Origin: Paralvinella palmiformis
Lineage: Eukaryota; Annelida; Polychaeta; Terebellida; Alvinellidae
NCBI GenBank assembly: GCA_025642065.1
Contig: JAODUP010000468.1
Coordinates: forward strand, 257,501 to 321,500
Direction: 5' to 3'
Length of the DNA: 64,000 nucleotides
The notes below the pieces were generated by a model. It was given only the letters and a program-made list of their open reading frames with translations. It was not told where the DNA came from and made no database searches. The translations under genes were made by a program, and so were the position numbers. This document shows, in pieces, positions 23,388-36,540 of this stretch; within the stretch, counting starts at the first letter, position 1; every line of letters begins with the position of its first letter.

Positions 23388-23450
23388 CGCTCGGCCCATT
23401 TAGCCTACCATGTGCACAAAAGTGGCCGTAAAATATAAATCATCAGGTCA
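23388..23450 (+). mobile_element. fragment of SINE family 2
   Basis: Contains GGAGGTCGCTCGGCCC, then TGTGCACAAAAGTGGCCGTA. This is the body and tail of the family seen at 7268-7434. The tRNA-like head is missing. Confidence 0.75.
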
Positions 23451-24253
23451 CAACATATCACAAGCCAAACATATTATTTGACTATCATAACGTGAATATG
23501 CAGATATGTATAAGTGTGCCCACAGTCATAATGTATTATCTAATATCTTATCATCACAATTAACATTAATTTGCATTTCTCTAAATCAATTATGTTGGTG
23601 ACTTGTGACCAGTTTATCACCATAGTATTCCTGTAGAATACCTGAAAATGTTGTCATATTTCTAACCTCGTGCATTATGCACATGTCATATCAATTAGTG
23701 ATGCCTGTAATGTTCCACCTGACTCTGACATGACTATTCACATGTCTCTCTCTCGTACTGTAAATGTGAATGTATCACTGTATCTACCGGTATACACGAA
23801 TATTGCTTCTGTTTATTTTCTTTAATGACAGCCAAGGTCATGTTGCAGGCACAGTTAGTCATTCATCTGGCACCCTCACATACATAGAAAGTACACTAGT
23901 TTCAAGGTACTCAATCATCTTATTATTTGCTATAGATTTTTTGTTTGAAGAAACTACCACATTTTCCTAATATTACTGTTTATTTGTATATTATGTGTCT
24001 TATTTTCACACATAGGTCAAATGGGTCAACTCCTATGAGGACCATATTGGTAGATCGGTGTCCAACTTCGCAAAGTACTTTGTGCATTTTGGGATTTCCG
24101 TAAAATATATCCACATATCTAAGAATCTCAACATTTATAACTGACAGACACTTGTAATTTAGAATCACTTCAGGGGATTTAATATTAGCTATCTGACACA
24201 TCAAAGTATTTAGAGTTCTTAGATTTGGCTACTCAACACAATTCCTCGCCTTA

Positions 24254-25141
24254 CTGTATATACTCGCTTATAAGTCGACCCGCAGATAATTCAAGGTCAA
24301 GGTTTACCCTGTAATTCTTTCCTCGGGCATATGCTCACCGTATTAGTCGAGGTTATGTATTGGCTTAAAATCCCTCAAAATTCGAATCACTGTTTTCATT
24401 CACGAAAAAGCTGACCAACTCATTCAAACTCATGGTGTCTGCAAGTGCGTCGTAAATATATCAGTATCAATTTCTTCACCGGCAGAGAAATACACGCGTG
24501 CGCGCGCGCACACACAGACAGATTTCGCTTTGATGTTATATTTAACTAATAAACAAACTAGTCACATCAAACACGCCTGATTGTAATTTCACGGCCAGTG
24601 GCTAGCAAGGTTTGCAATGTGAACAATGATTCCTATATTATCGCTAGTCATCTGGAAGTACCGGTATTTGACAGCGCGTGACTTTCAAGTAATTTTTACA
24701 TAAAGACAGGCATGTCTGTGAGATCCAAATAACAGTTTGGCGAAAATTAATCGTAATTTATTAAATGAGTCTTTTGTTCCAACTGCCTGATTGTAAGTTT
24801 AATTGGCAAGTGTTATTAATTCATCGAGGTACTGGCAGGCAAAAGCGCGTGACTATGAAGTATTATTACTTAAAACTTGGCCTGTTTGTTAGATCTAAAT
24901 AACAGTTTGGTGAAAATTAATTATTATTTATTGAATAATAATGGATTAGTATGTAGCGAAGTGAGGATTTCTTCAGACTCTGGCTCTTATTGGGTTGAAT
25001 CCTATAGTATTGTGTGCGAAGGATGGCTGAAAAGATCTTTCGTTCAGCTGGTAGGAAATATGATGCGAGTATAAGTCGAGTTGCCTGTGAGAACTCCCTT
25101 TTCCCTACCCAAAAAATCGACTTATACTCGAGTATATACGG
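24254..25141. mobile_element. 888-base MITE of mariner/pogo type with TA target duplication
   Basis: Imperfect terminal inverted repeats. The left end is CTGTATATACTCGCTTATAA and the reverse complement of the right end is CCGTATATACTCGAGTATAA; both then continue GTCGA. Each end is flanked by TA (24252-24253 and 25142-25143), the target duplication of Tc1/mariner-superfamily elements. There is no transposase frame inside. The interior holds a diverged tandem repeat of about 200 bases (about 24565-24770 and 24783-24945), both parts ending AAATAACAGTTTGG(C/T)GAAAA. Confidence 0.85.
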
Positions 25142-25143
25142 TA

Positions 25144-27006
25144 TATGCATTTCTATACTTTCATTTAAACCAGTTCTGCTGATGTTGGATTGTCAGTAAC
25201 CCCTGTCAGTATGATTGATTGCTAGGTATACTGTATAAATGCTATAACTTAGGGAATATAAAGTAAAAGTAACTCATTACAAATTTCAGTATTTTGTGAA
25301 ATAAATTTCGACCAATTAAACACCATTTTATGATTTAGCTACAAGTATGATTGCTACTTCGGGGCTAATTTGTTGACCATTCTTTACATTACTATCTATA
25401 TCTAAAATAAATATAAATTATTTTATGGAAGGCACACAATATTATTTTTCCTATCAATAGTTGGCCTAGGGGTATTAATTATTTGTATGCATAACAAATA
25501 CATGTCACTAAATAGAGGGATACATTTATTCTGTTTCATTAAAGTTTAAACATAGATTTTTTGTCACTTATTTTCTGTTACACAAAAATATATTTCATTA
25601 TATTTTGGAAAATACATGTGTTGAAATATGTAGATTTAATATAGTATATTAAATGAATTTTCCATATTGCTGGAGGCAGCGAAGAGGTTTTCAGTAAAAG
25701 AAGCTGACATAGAAGAAGTAATTAAAAAGTGGCTGAAATGTGCAAGATATCGTCAAGATGGATGTCAAAGGCAACTGGAGAAAAAGTAATGTATGTAATC
25801 CTTTCATTTGTAGTCCTTGTGCCTATATTAAGTCAGTACTAACTTAATATAACTTAATCGAAGAAATAAGTAACACAATTGCCAAAGCTCCTTAAAAGTC
25901 ATTAAAATTTCATTTTGTACCTTACGATACACATTTTTAAAGATAGTTTGTCACATGTATTTACCTGTACAGTATATAATAACTCTAAACTATAGCAAGA
26001 AAAACATATTGGTTCAATAATTTTAAATAATATATTTTCAGAAAAAGACACTGCTGCAATAGCGACAGCATATCTGAAATATACGATAATAGCTGCTGAT
26101 TCTATACATACATACTCTATATCCTGAACACATCCAAATCAGGGAAACAAATTTTGGATGTTTTTGCTATTGAAGACCAGTGTTTCTCACAGAATCACGT
26201 TTATTTCAAATTGATGTTTTTCACTACATTCATATAATTAGGAAATTGTTTTTAAATGAATAGTAATTTTTCACACGGTCGATATATGTTGCATTTCATT
26301 TTAAAGACATTCTGTTGTGGAAATGTCAAAATATTTAATACAGTTTTTGAACACTAAAGTAACTTTTTTTGTTTCTGTTAACCATTAAGATTAATATGGT
26401 ATACATGTATTATCTGTATGTTATTGTTAGGAGACACACTACTAGTTACCCGAACCTAGTTCAGCAAAGAATTTGTTTTTAAAATGTATTGTTCAATTCG
26501 AAGTGTGTATTTTGTCTTCCCGCTAGTAAGTAGTGTAAAACACTAGCCCAGCCGGGCTACTGCCATTTTGAAGCAAGATATACTGTAGTGTCAAGTTCGT
26601 TTTCCGTAGAGTGATTTTCCGCTGCTTTGGAGCTCTTCGCGGTGGAAGAAATGCACGGAAATTCTTGGCTTGATCGATTTAGTCCCTCCAAGAACTCTAG
26701 AAGATCTATGAAAATGTGTTGATAATTTTCCAAAATATACCCACTAATAACACCGCGTGGATACCCCACCAATCGTCACTAAAACGCACTGTTCGCGATT
26801 GTAGGCTGGAATTTGGATCCATTTTCAGCAGAAAACGGGTCACGATAAACGCTAAATATTTTTCAGCCAATAGTTTTCTGATCTGAAATAATGCCAAAAT
26901 CTACTGCTGTAGCCATTTTTCATTATGATGGCCACGTGATTCAAATACTCTCTTCTGATTGGCGAGTTGTCTTTGTTTGGAGTAAATAAAAAGACTTTTG
27001 GATTTT
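25144..27006. other. gene-free stretch
   Basis: No confident exon. 26540-27000 precedes the hAT fragment and may be decayed transposon DNA, but I could not recognise any of its motifs. Confidence 0.5.
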
Positions 27007-27144
27007 ATGATGACATTGAGTTCATCCACTGCTGAGTGTGAGAGGCAGTTCTCCTCCACGAACAGCATTAAACCTTCATTGAGGAACTCCCTTGGCCTGG
27101 AAAATCGATGTGATTTGATGCTAATTGGATGTGATGGCCCATAA
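27007..27144 (+). pseudogene. hAT transposase C-terminal (dimerisation) fragment
   Basis: A 45-codon plus-strand frame ending in TAA. It contains TAECERQFSSTNSIKPSLRN followed by RCDLMLIGCDGP. This matches the hAT C-terminal dimerisation block (SxxxERxFSxxNxIKxxLRNxL ... LxxISxxGP). Nothing convincing remains of the catalytic region upstream. The minus-strand frame over the same bases is its shadow. Confidence 0.8.
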
Positions 27145-30100
27145 CCCAAATACTAATTTCTTACAGGGGCTTGTTCTTGATAAGTGGCTTATATGTGGTA
27201 ATGGTGGTCGTCACCTCAACAACCACATGACAAAAATTCCTGGCCAGACCGTGGACGTCATCGATGATTTATTACAGGATGAACTATGAACGGTTGTATG
27301 CTAAATAAAACCACAAACACATAATTATTGTCTTTATTTCACGAATTTACGATCATCTTCGTTGATTCCAGCGCAATTTTAATAACTAGTAATTTTTTGT
27401 TGGGCTAGTAAGAAATTTGTTGGGCTAATGGAATTACATTTTATTATCCCAGGGACTGGCGAGATTCAAAATTATTTTTCTGGCACTGAGTCAGTCATAA
27501 AATACACAATTTATAAATCTTAAAACATTTTCTTAATCTCAGCTGGGAGCAAGTATGATTACATCATGTAAGGTATGTATCCTTTTTTTATTAGTACAAT
27601 GGATAAGAGTTTATTAGATATAATTGATTAAAGATTACGGGTAGACTAAAATTTAAATCATAATGCATGTTCCGAAATAAGCACTGGGGTGACAGGACAC
27701 CATTGTTATAGTATATGTTTGTTCATAAATAAATATGTGTGTGACCAGAGTTATTGACCAATAGCATGTCAGCACCTGGATACCTCATTACAAATAAACA
27801 CCCCCACACTAATATCAAGCCATTATAATGAACAAATCTAAAGCATTTAAAACCTACATTGTTATTTTTGAATTTACATTGGAATTAGTTTTCGGAAAAC
27901 CTGCCTCAATATGTCATATGTAACAGCTTTACCAGGTTGTTAACCAGAAATTCATTATGATTCAGGTGTTGGTATATTTGAAGCTGAACACTTCAAAGGA
28001 GAGAAGTTTCTTTTAGAGTATGTTGGAGAGCGGATTTAGAAAAAAAGAGGAAGAAAACTGAGAGAAAAGCAGATATCATGATTCTATTTGTTCTACTTGA
28101 GACATGGAGAAAGGTCTCTCTGCTAATGCTGATGACTATTACGGTATTTTCACTTCTTCACAAACAACGAAATGCATCATTTTGTCTACTTATATCCATT
28201 GCTAATTCTGCTTAAAGTAAGCAGACTAAAAAGTAGATCAACAACATTTATCATGCCATAAGGCACCATGAAATAAATATCTTGTTTCCCATTTCTTTTT
28301 TTGCTGAAAAATGGTTAGGTAGGTAGGGTTTTATTGTAATGTTTATTTCCCAAAATATGGAAAATATGCGAATTTGTTCTATGTTTTAAAGCAGCTTGGT
28401 GCCAGAGACTAAGTGTTAGTTATAGAAGTAGAAATATACTTTGTAGGATAATTCCGTTATTATAGTGTTGTTCCTAAATTTACGTATGGCATGTTTCGTA
28501 TATATTTAATATGAGTATTTGTAAGTCTGCTGATTCTGTGCCAAGGAATCTGTTTAGTTTTCATGTGCCAATTGATTTATTTACTCCTGAACACCCCCGA
28601 AGAGCTGGAAAAGAATTTATTTGTTGATTGGCAACAAGCTACCCTAACAATTGACCTGTCCAATTCCTGTATGGGAGACCCGTTAACCGCACTTAATAAA
28701 GGCCATGGAATAATAGTCATACGGAATGTTACGAGGCGCATAAAGGGGGTATTTCGTGACCCATGAGTGGGCTTTTATGTTTTCTCTGAACCGTAAATTG
28801 AGATTTATTTTCTTCCTGATAAATGATAAATGAATGATGGCACGAATTATTCTGTAGTATGCCATCTTTATAAACTGTGTGAAAATCATTATATTATATT
28901 GTAGAGTAACGACAGCTGTTATGTATTACAGCTGTTATGTATTACTCAACGTATAAAAAGCCGTCCTGGCACATAATAGTTAATTTATAAAAACATTTAT
29001 ATTTTTGTCTTATTATCTCTTCTTCTTCCATTAAACATCCAGCGTCAGGGTTTTGGTTTAATCTATTCTTAAGACTTCTGCGTTTTAAAGTCTCATCTTT
29101 AAACATTTTGTATTAATATTGATAATTTAAAATAACCACTTTCTGATGGTTTTTAATCTTCGCGGAATGAACATCTTTCTAAAGAAAATTGATAGGGGTT
29201 CCCTATATAGATATTAAATCGTGTTCTGACTGATAAATGATGGGCAAGTCAACATATTTAGAAATTTGGAAAGGGTGTATTAAGATACCTGGAATGACCA
29301 GCTGAATACTCCTAAAATGGCATTTGAACAGACAGACAGTGCAGTTGCTTGAATAATGAAGACAACAGTATATTTAATGGAAACACTATTATTATTGTAT
29401 AATATTGTCGTTAACGCAGTTGCTTGGCTTTTGCAAGAATATCTATATCAATGGGATTCCAGAGTCGTTGTCCAGGTAACGCTGAATGCAAGATCTCTGG
29501 AAACATTTGTGAACGTTTTAGGTAGAATAAATATATATTTATACCTGAGAGCCATATTTTTATTTAGTATAGTGATGACGTAGAGATGCCATGAATCAGA
29601 GTCATATAAATGGTCAGCATTGTCTTAAACGTAATGTAATCACCAACAACGGGACAATGGAGACTTCAAAGGTATTATAGGATAGACTAATTTCTTCCAG
29701 CCCCAAATAATATTTACTCAGCACTATTAATTTGTAATTCAACGCTCCTCATATAATTATAGGGACAGGATAGAACAAGCCTTATCAACATGATAAGGAC
29801 TAAGGAATCCTTTATTACTCATATGATTTGGATCAAATGAAGGATCAGTAGTATTTGTAACAGCCAACAAAATATGTACAACCGAATCGTCTAACAAAAC
29901 AAACCAAGCTTAGGAACCGCAATACTAGGATTGTTGATATTTTCATTTATCAAGATATGCTGAACGGAAAATCAGAAACGTTATTGGTAATTAATACAAA
30001 TATTACTGCTTTCCTTGAACTACATAGCTTAATTATAATGTCTTATATGACTAACTGTCTTTCACTAAGGCATGTTGCGGTGAACTATTTTGCAAAAGTA

Positions 30101-30266
30101 ACCCTTGTCGACAGCTCAATGTCGTTCTTACTAATCACGGAAAATATGTCCGAGATTTATGTGACATTTTGTGAAGCAGTATATCATACAGTTCGTTGCA
30201 TATAAACTACTCAGCTTGTGGTACACTATTATTATTAGGTTTGCATTAAATACTATTTTTTAAAGG

Positions 30267-30297
<31 letters not shown>

Positions 30298-30844
30298 CGG
30301 TTCTGAAAAGTTCAGTTAGATATATTGTAAACAAGTCAAGTACTACAAATATAGTTTTGACATTCTTGATTTCTTTTTGACTTTTATAGTCGTATATTTA
30401 AGCATTCATTAATTGATTTTAAAATACTACATGACTTCATTACTTGTTTTGGGTGTAACTTGAAATTAAACAAAATGACAGATACAAATAATTAGTTGTT
30501 TGCAAATTTTATTCATAACCAATGTATTTTGGTGATTTTTCCAAATACACATAGCCTCAGTTGACTGTCTCGTATGTCTGAGATACATTCAGTATATTCC
30601 ATTTGTTTTCTCGCGAGTATGTATCCCAATAATTAAGTTAATGCACACTGGAATCAAATTATCCCACAAGGTAAATAGTCTTCATATTGTGTTCTTATAC
30701 ACCAATTTCATTAAACTTCACTTCCCTGTCTGAAAATAAGCCTTTCGGTTGTATCGAATGCAGTAGCATGATTCAAAAACACAAATCCAAAGAGGCTCAT
30801 TAACTTGCAATAATGGACAGCTATAAAATGAAAATCGATATAAG
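27145..30844. other. gene-free stretch
   Basis: No supported coding exon. Short plus-strand frames (28563-28766, 29356-29583, 29957-30205) lack motifs and splice context. A small (AT)n run sits at 30268-30297. Confidence 0.5.
30268..30297. repeat. (AT)n microsatellite
   Basis: About 30 bases of AT. Confidence 0.9.
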
Positions 30845-32050
30845 TGGTATGGTATGCATGTTTCTGTTGCTGAATTAGCTGATGCTATCAAGAATCTGAA
30901 AAAGGGGTAAATCCTCTGAGTCAGATGGATTAACTGGTGAAGCATTTGTATACTCAAGTCAAAGACTTCACATTTTATTATCTTTAAGTTTTATCTCAAT
31001 GTTTACACATGGTTACTTACCCAAATATGTGATTGATTCTGTTATAATAACACTTATTAAAACAAAAATGACATACTCTCTGATTAAGAAAACTACAGGC
31101 CAATTACTCCATTCTCTGTGGATTCAGAAGTATTTTAAAACATATAATGTGTGAAGAATTTCTTTGGACTTCAGAATACCAGTTTGGTTTAAAAAAAGTT
31201 CATTCTACTGACTTGTGTATTTATCTTTTTTTAAATGCATTGAATTTTATAAACAACATGATACCCCAGTATTATTTAATAAACTGCTGGCCAATGGTAT
31301 GCCCATATATTTAATCAATATTATTGCTTTATGGTACTAACACAAAATATATCGGTGAAATGGGCAAATGCGACCTACACTACTTTTACTGTTATTAATG
31401 GTGTCAAGCAAGGTGGTATACTGTCACCACTTCTCTTTAATATATACAATGATGATTTGAGTTTGACTTTATCAAAACGTAACATTGGTTGTAGTTTAGG
31501 TGGAAGACTTATTAACCATATTGTATATGCTGATGATTTGTGTATATTGAGTATGTCGCCCTGTGAAATGCAAAAATTACTTAACATATGTGAAAAATAT
31601 GGGTCAGATTATGATATTATATATAATAGTAAGACAAGTTTGACAATGTTATTGAAACCAAAGAAACTTAAAGATCTTAAATCTCCACCATTGTACTTAT
31701 GTAATAATCAGTTAGACTATATTAATTATTGTAGAGACGTAGGTGTAAAAATAGAAACCTACTATTGTAAATCTGATATGAAAAGACAACTTTGTAAATT
31801 CTAAGACAATGCAAATATGCTGATTAGAAAATTTAGTTTTTGTTCTGATGATGTCAATGTGTTCTTATGTAAATCATACTATGCTCACCTATACTGTACA
31901 CAATTCTGGTATGATTCTTCTGAAACCCTTATGAAAAAACTATGTGTAGGCTATAATAATAGCCTTAGGCGACCAATGAAACTGGAAAAACATTGGTAGC
32001 ACAAGTGAAATGTTTATTCATTATGGCATACCAGTCTTTGGTGAATATGA
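30845..32050 (+). mobile_element. non-LTR retrotransposon, reverse transcriptase relic
   Basis: Begins with ELADAIKNLKKG (about 30875), the start of the RT fingers region, followed by SDGLTGEAF. After damaged sequence, SEYQFGLKKVHSTD (about 31165) is the family's QFGFKxxxST block. The longest frame (31331-31804) carries NGVKQGGILSPLLFNIYNDDL, then INHIVYADDLCILSMS with the catalytic YADD, and a thumb region. A frameshift at about 31805 leads to NANMLIRKFSFCSDDVNVFL and the C-terminal AYN/LRR segment (to about 31990). The sequence type is common in marine invertebrates and differs from the other LINEs in this window. The upstream endonuclease is missing. Confidence 0.85.
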
Positions 32051-32344
32051 AAGGAAACATGTTACAAATTTTATCCAGTTCAAATAGTATTATTATGAGT
32101 GTTTTATCTTCTTTTCTGTTGTCTGATCTTATCTGGGGCTACTGGTTTAATACTTTACACACTATCAAATGATATTCTATGATCAGTATATTCGCTGTTT
32201 CAATTATGTTTATGCCTCACTGATAGTTTGTTTGCTTTTTAATGTGATGTTATGTAAAATGGCATGCCTGTTGTTGTATATAATCTCTTTTTTTACTTTG
32301 ATAATTAGTTACGTCTATTGTCGACTGAGGTCTGAAATAAAGAG

Positions 32345-32349
<5 letters not shown>

Positions 32350-32400
<51 letters not shown>
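32350..32400. repeat. (AT)n microsatellite
   Basis: About 51 bases of uninterrupted TA at the 3' side of the preceding LINE relic. Confidence 0.95.
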
Positions 32401-32401
<1 letters not shown>

Positions 32402-33169
32402 TCTAGCCCCGCCATCGCACCCATGAACAGCCGCCAACCGCATCTACCGTCAATATTTAATAAGGTCCCGATTTCCTGCATGATAATGCCCCTATTTACC
32501 CGCTCCTCCGCTATTACGGCCATACAATGACCGTGCATTGTTTCTGGTAATCTGTGAATTGATTGACAAACCCTCCGGGTTATTAAGTGGCGAATGACGA
32601 TGTTGATTGTGCGATCGGTGATAGATTAATTAAAGTGTTAGTTGGAGTTAATTGTAGTGCAGGAATGTTGTGAAATGATCACTGCCACATAGATTCTCAT
32701 GTACATATCACTCAAAATCAAGAAATAATGATGGGCTGCATAGGGATAAATTTATCGCAGATGATGATCAAGTTGCTGGATGGATATATGTCCGTGTATA
32801 ATCATTCCACGATCACTGCTCATTGTGTTCAATGAAGTTTTCTGATGTGTTGCCCTTGTTATTAGTTTGTGTATTTCTTTATATGGTACTGTGGGCATTC
32901 ATATTGCCAATTAGATTGACCGGTATATTATGATTGACTGGTATATTTATTTGTTTTTATTTTATTCTTAACGGTTCCATGATAGATCATCCAGGTCATT
33001 ATAGTCCATGGAGGACCAATTCAGAATACCTTCAAGACATTGAATTTGTTTGAGGCAATAAATGTTGTTTATCGCTCCTTTTTTCACGTCAGACAATATT
33101 TTCTTTTTCTTTTCTGTTTTTTTTTGTTGTTGTTGAGGGGCCCGGTTTTGCGGACTTATTTTTGCTTAA
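32401..33169. other. gene-free stretch
   Basis: The first 200 bases are more GC-rich than their surroundings (AGCCCCGCCATCGCACCC...) and look like part of some older element, but I could not place it. The rest shows nothing recognisable. Confidence 0.45.
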
Positions 33170-34445
33170 GCCTTTTCTTGAACTTATTGCTTGAGATGTA
33201 GATGGTTCCATCACTGGGAAAAGTGATGGGGTATCGCCCTTTATGGATTGGCACCTATATTTTGCGGTTTGCTGTCACCTCTGACTGTGCTGTGTTAGCA
33301 ATAGTCATGGTAGGCACAGCCTTGGCTACTGGTTGTTTGTATTTTGGCACTTTATTTGGATTCAGGGCCTCGCAAGGCCATGTCAGTCGGTCTGACAGGC
33401 AACACTGTTTTTAAACCCCAGCGACATCAGAATATGATCTCGCTGAGGTAGGAGTGTTACCTCTCTGCTCTCAACTTTCGTAGCATCTGGAAATGAGATT
33501 CCATGTGTTACATTGACGGTCTGGATGTCTTTGTCCTTTTTCCACACAGGGCAGTCCCGGGAGAAAGAATCGTGGTCACCCTCACAGCTAACCCAGTGAG
33601 GTCTCTGACTACAATCCTTATCCTCATGACCTGTTGTTCCACAATTGGCGCATATAAGCTAAATCATCCGATTTTGATGGAGGTATGAAGGACAGGGAGT
33701 CCAAACGTCAGGACGATAGTGCCAGTATTTAATCGGCGACCATAATCTTCCTTACTTCCGCAATGCCCTGTGCTGACATATTATCCAGTATCTCCTCTTC
33801 TAATGTATCGGCCAGGTCTCGACCTCGTATGACTCTCTTTTTGGAGTTCATACTTCGAAGTGGGACTACTTTTATTGGCGCATTTGCCCGCATTTTTAAA
33901 CGCAACAAACAGCCAGAATGACTCTTTTTCGATCCCTCAATAATGAGATCTCCAGATCGGAGACTCTTAACTGATATTGGCGTTCCAGCCAAACCTTTAC
34001 CTCCCCTTTCGATGGCAAAAGGGTTCGCATTTTGGGGGTTGTTGGGTGTCCTCATATTTTATATTTGTTTCGGCACAAATGCTCCCTACCCGCCTTGAGG
34101 TCCAACATGGAGATACAAAGAGGTGTGGTAACCAACTCTTGTGCATCAGGGATACAATTGTGCTATACCCCCAGAAGACAGTATTACAAGGGAGAAACGA
34201 GTGGGGAAGTATTAGAGAATGTGACTAGCCAATTGGTCAGATCGACTCTTTCTGACCTCCAGTCTTAGAAGGAAATTAGAGCCAAGTAGAGTGTTGCGAT
34301 GTTTCCACCGCTCAACTACCAGGACCCCCCTTGCCCTCCTACGGGTTGCAAACCACGGCAAACAGGTTGTCCCCTTTAGTTGCCTTTTAAGACATGCAGG
34401 GGATACAGCGGACCTACTCTAAACCACGGTCCCGCGGGGGGCTTT
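33170..34445 (-). mobile_element. LINE ORF1 (gag-like, CCHC zinc knuckles) relic with 5' leader
   Basis: On the minus strand, a GC-rich leader (34445-34270) precedes an ORF1 coding region. A 108-residue frame (34055-33729) contains SGDLIIEGSKKSHSGCLL, then APIKVVPLRSMNSKKRVIRG and AQGIAEVRKI; these are the RNA-binding N-terminal blocks of the transposon X/jockey-type ORF1 family. A frameshift and an internal loss follow the TIVLTFGLP segment. Downstream are zinc knuckles: CANCGTTGHEDKDC (a perfect C-x2-C-x4-H-x4-C) and CEGDHDSFSRDC, then CPVWKKDKDIQ, ending with ACQTD (33640-33390). No reverse transcriptase follows on this strand. Confidence 0.82.
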
Positions 34446-34599
34446 AAAACCACGAAAGATTGGCAAATGTTTAAAGAATGCACTGGTAAAATTATGCCAA
34501 TGAAGGAGTAATTCTTACTATAGCAATACTTAATGAGTATGAACATCCTATATGTTTAATAAATAGCATACATTACTGAATGGCTCAACATGGTCAAAG

Positions 34600-35040
34600 C
34601 ATTGTGCAATAGTTGTTTTCAAATGTAAACAAAGATTGTTCTTCATTAGACTACTGAAGCTCATTCTGTGTAAATAGTTAAATACTTCATATATTCTATA
34701 CCTCAATGATAGAAAGGGTAATCTACTGGTCAACTCTTACCTGTGCTGATAAGGTAGCTATCAATAGGATTTGTAAAGAAGCCACCAAGATCACTAAAAC
34801 AGATATATTGAATATTGATGATCTGTATGTTAAAACTCTCCCCAAGAAAGCTAAGTGTGCTGTTTCTACGGACATTCATCAATTACATAAGTATTTCTCT
34901 CATATCAGATCAGGAACAATACTGAGAGCCTTACAATGTAAAACGTTTAAAGGCACAGGAAATTATCTTCCCAAACGCAATTCACCTTTTTTAAACCAAT
35001 ATTGATCTATTAATTATTATTATATAATCATAATATACAA
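34600..35040 (+). mobile_element. 3' end of a LINE (RT C-terminal region)
   Basis: A separate, 5'-truncated element. The stretch from about 34605 is a frameshifted QRL...LLKSFCVNS segment. It is followed by a frame (34706-35005) with MIERVIYWSTLTCADKVAIN, RICKEATKI and, near the end, the SGTILRALQCKTFKGTGNYLPKRNSPFLNQY region, of which SG...R and the late N-Y are the typical RT tail pattern. This fits the usual LINE end (IxS...KxxLxxIxxxASKI...LPSGRRYR...). It is not continuous with the element at 35400. Confidence 0.72.
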
Positions 35041-35399
35041 TATTTACAATTAAACAGAATTATACGTGTTATGAATGTCTGTATATCATAAGTACACTTG
35101 ATGTGTACAATAATTCCTGTATTATTATGGGTCAATACAGTTTATGTGTATGTCTATGTCTTTCATTAGTAATATTTAAATTTGTGTAACGATTGTTCAA
35201 CCGTTCGTTAGATTTATCAATTTTGGCCCTATTTTTAAATACCGTCCTTTTTCGGCGAAACCAAATTACAGATTGCTTTACATCTAAACAAATGTTTAAT
35301 AAATAATAACCTTATTGAATTACTATTGGCTGCATATGAAAGTGGTAATAACACTGAAACACCCTTGGTGCGGGTGAAAATAATAGCATGATGTCAATT

Positions 35400-36540
35400 A
35401 ATCTAGGTCAACCAGTATTATTGGTTGTTCTGGACGTGTTACATTTGATAAAGTTGACCATAATGTACTTTTCTCTAGGTGGAACGATATGCTTGGTCTA
35501 TCAGGTAAAGCACTTGACTGGTTTCGATCCTATCTGAAACAACGCTCTCAGAATGTATCTGTTCATTGAAATTTATATCATGTTCAGTTCTTGTTATCTG
35601 GTATACCACAGAATTCACTTCTAAGTCCTCTGGTTTTTACAATTCATGCCCTTTCTATTGGGACAACTGCGCACCGAAATGGCTTTAATTATTACTCGTA
35701 TGCTAATGACACACAGCTGTATATATTACGGTATCTCTACAATGAGTTAAAGTTCTCCTCTTCCTTGATGAATTTAGAACATTGCATTGCTGATGTTCGG
35801 CTATGGGTGACTAAAAATATTCTAAGATTAAAGGATAATAAAACAAATATTATATATTTGGCACCAACACATTGTGTGAAATACTTAAAAAACACCAGTA
35901 TTATAGATGAGTTCATCTTCAATTATCCCCAATTGGTCAGTGAAATATCTAGGGATTATGTTTGACAATTGTATTAATATGTATGAATATGTCACATCAG
36001 TATGCCGAGCTGCCTACTACCATCTTAAAAACATCCACTGTTTAATACCATTTTTGACACCAGCATCACTTGAAACTGTAATATATTCCTTTGTTGCATC
36101 TCTTATAGACTATTGCAACCCCATGTGATGTGGCATATTTCATTATAACATCAATCCCCTTCAACGAATTCAGAACAGTGCAGCTTGTATAGTGGCAGAT
36201 ACTTGAAGATATGATCATATCACGCTAATTCTTTAAATTCTACACTGACAACCTTAAACAGCTTATCATTTCAAGAATTTACTAATAACAGTTAAATCGA
36301 TCAATGACGTGGCACCTAAATACCGGTGTAAACTGGTGCGCATTTCTGGAATAGGTTACCGGCAGATATTAGAAATGAATCGTCCCTTGAACATGTTTAA
36401 TTCGTTCTAAAACACATCTGTTGAAGGTTGGCTTTACAGATAAGTAATAGTTATCGTTTAAATATGTTATTGGCTTTTTGACAGACATTATTTGGGGTAT
36501 TATTGTATTACATATTATTTATTGCCGAAAGAATAACTAG
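35400..36540 (+). mobile_element. L2/CR1-like LINE, reverse transcriptase relic with 3' tail
   Basis: Plus-strand RT with several frameshifts: LLDVS..FDKVDHN (about 35425-35465), LDWFRSYLKQRSQNVSV (35510-35565), LSGIPQNSLLSPLVF (35593-35640), and SYANDTQLYI, in which the catalytic YADD reads as YAND. Then come LWVTKNILRLKDNKTNII, SVKYLGIMFDN (about 35938) and LIDYCNPM (36100-36125). The 3' part retains the LP.DIRN and KTHLL.VGFTDK coding tail and a 3' UTR block, ACAGACATTATTTGGGGTAT. The same tail occurs at 44848-45062 (minus) and 49465-49665 (plus), so all three belong to one family. Confidence 0.85.

Noticed and set aside
26557..27149. Minus-strand frames at 26557-27149 as a possible gene
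   Set aside because: The plus strand carries a clear hAT C-terminal block over 27007-27144. The minus frames have no motif.
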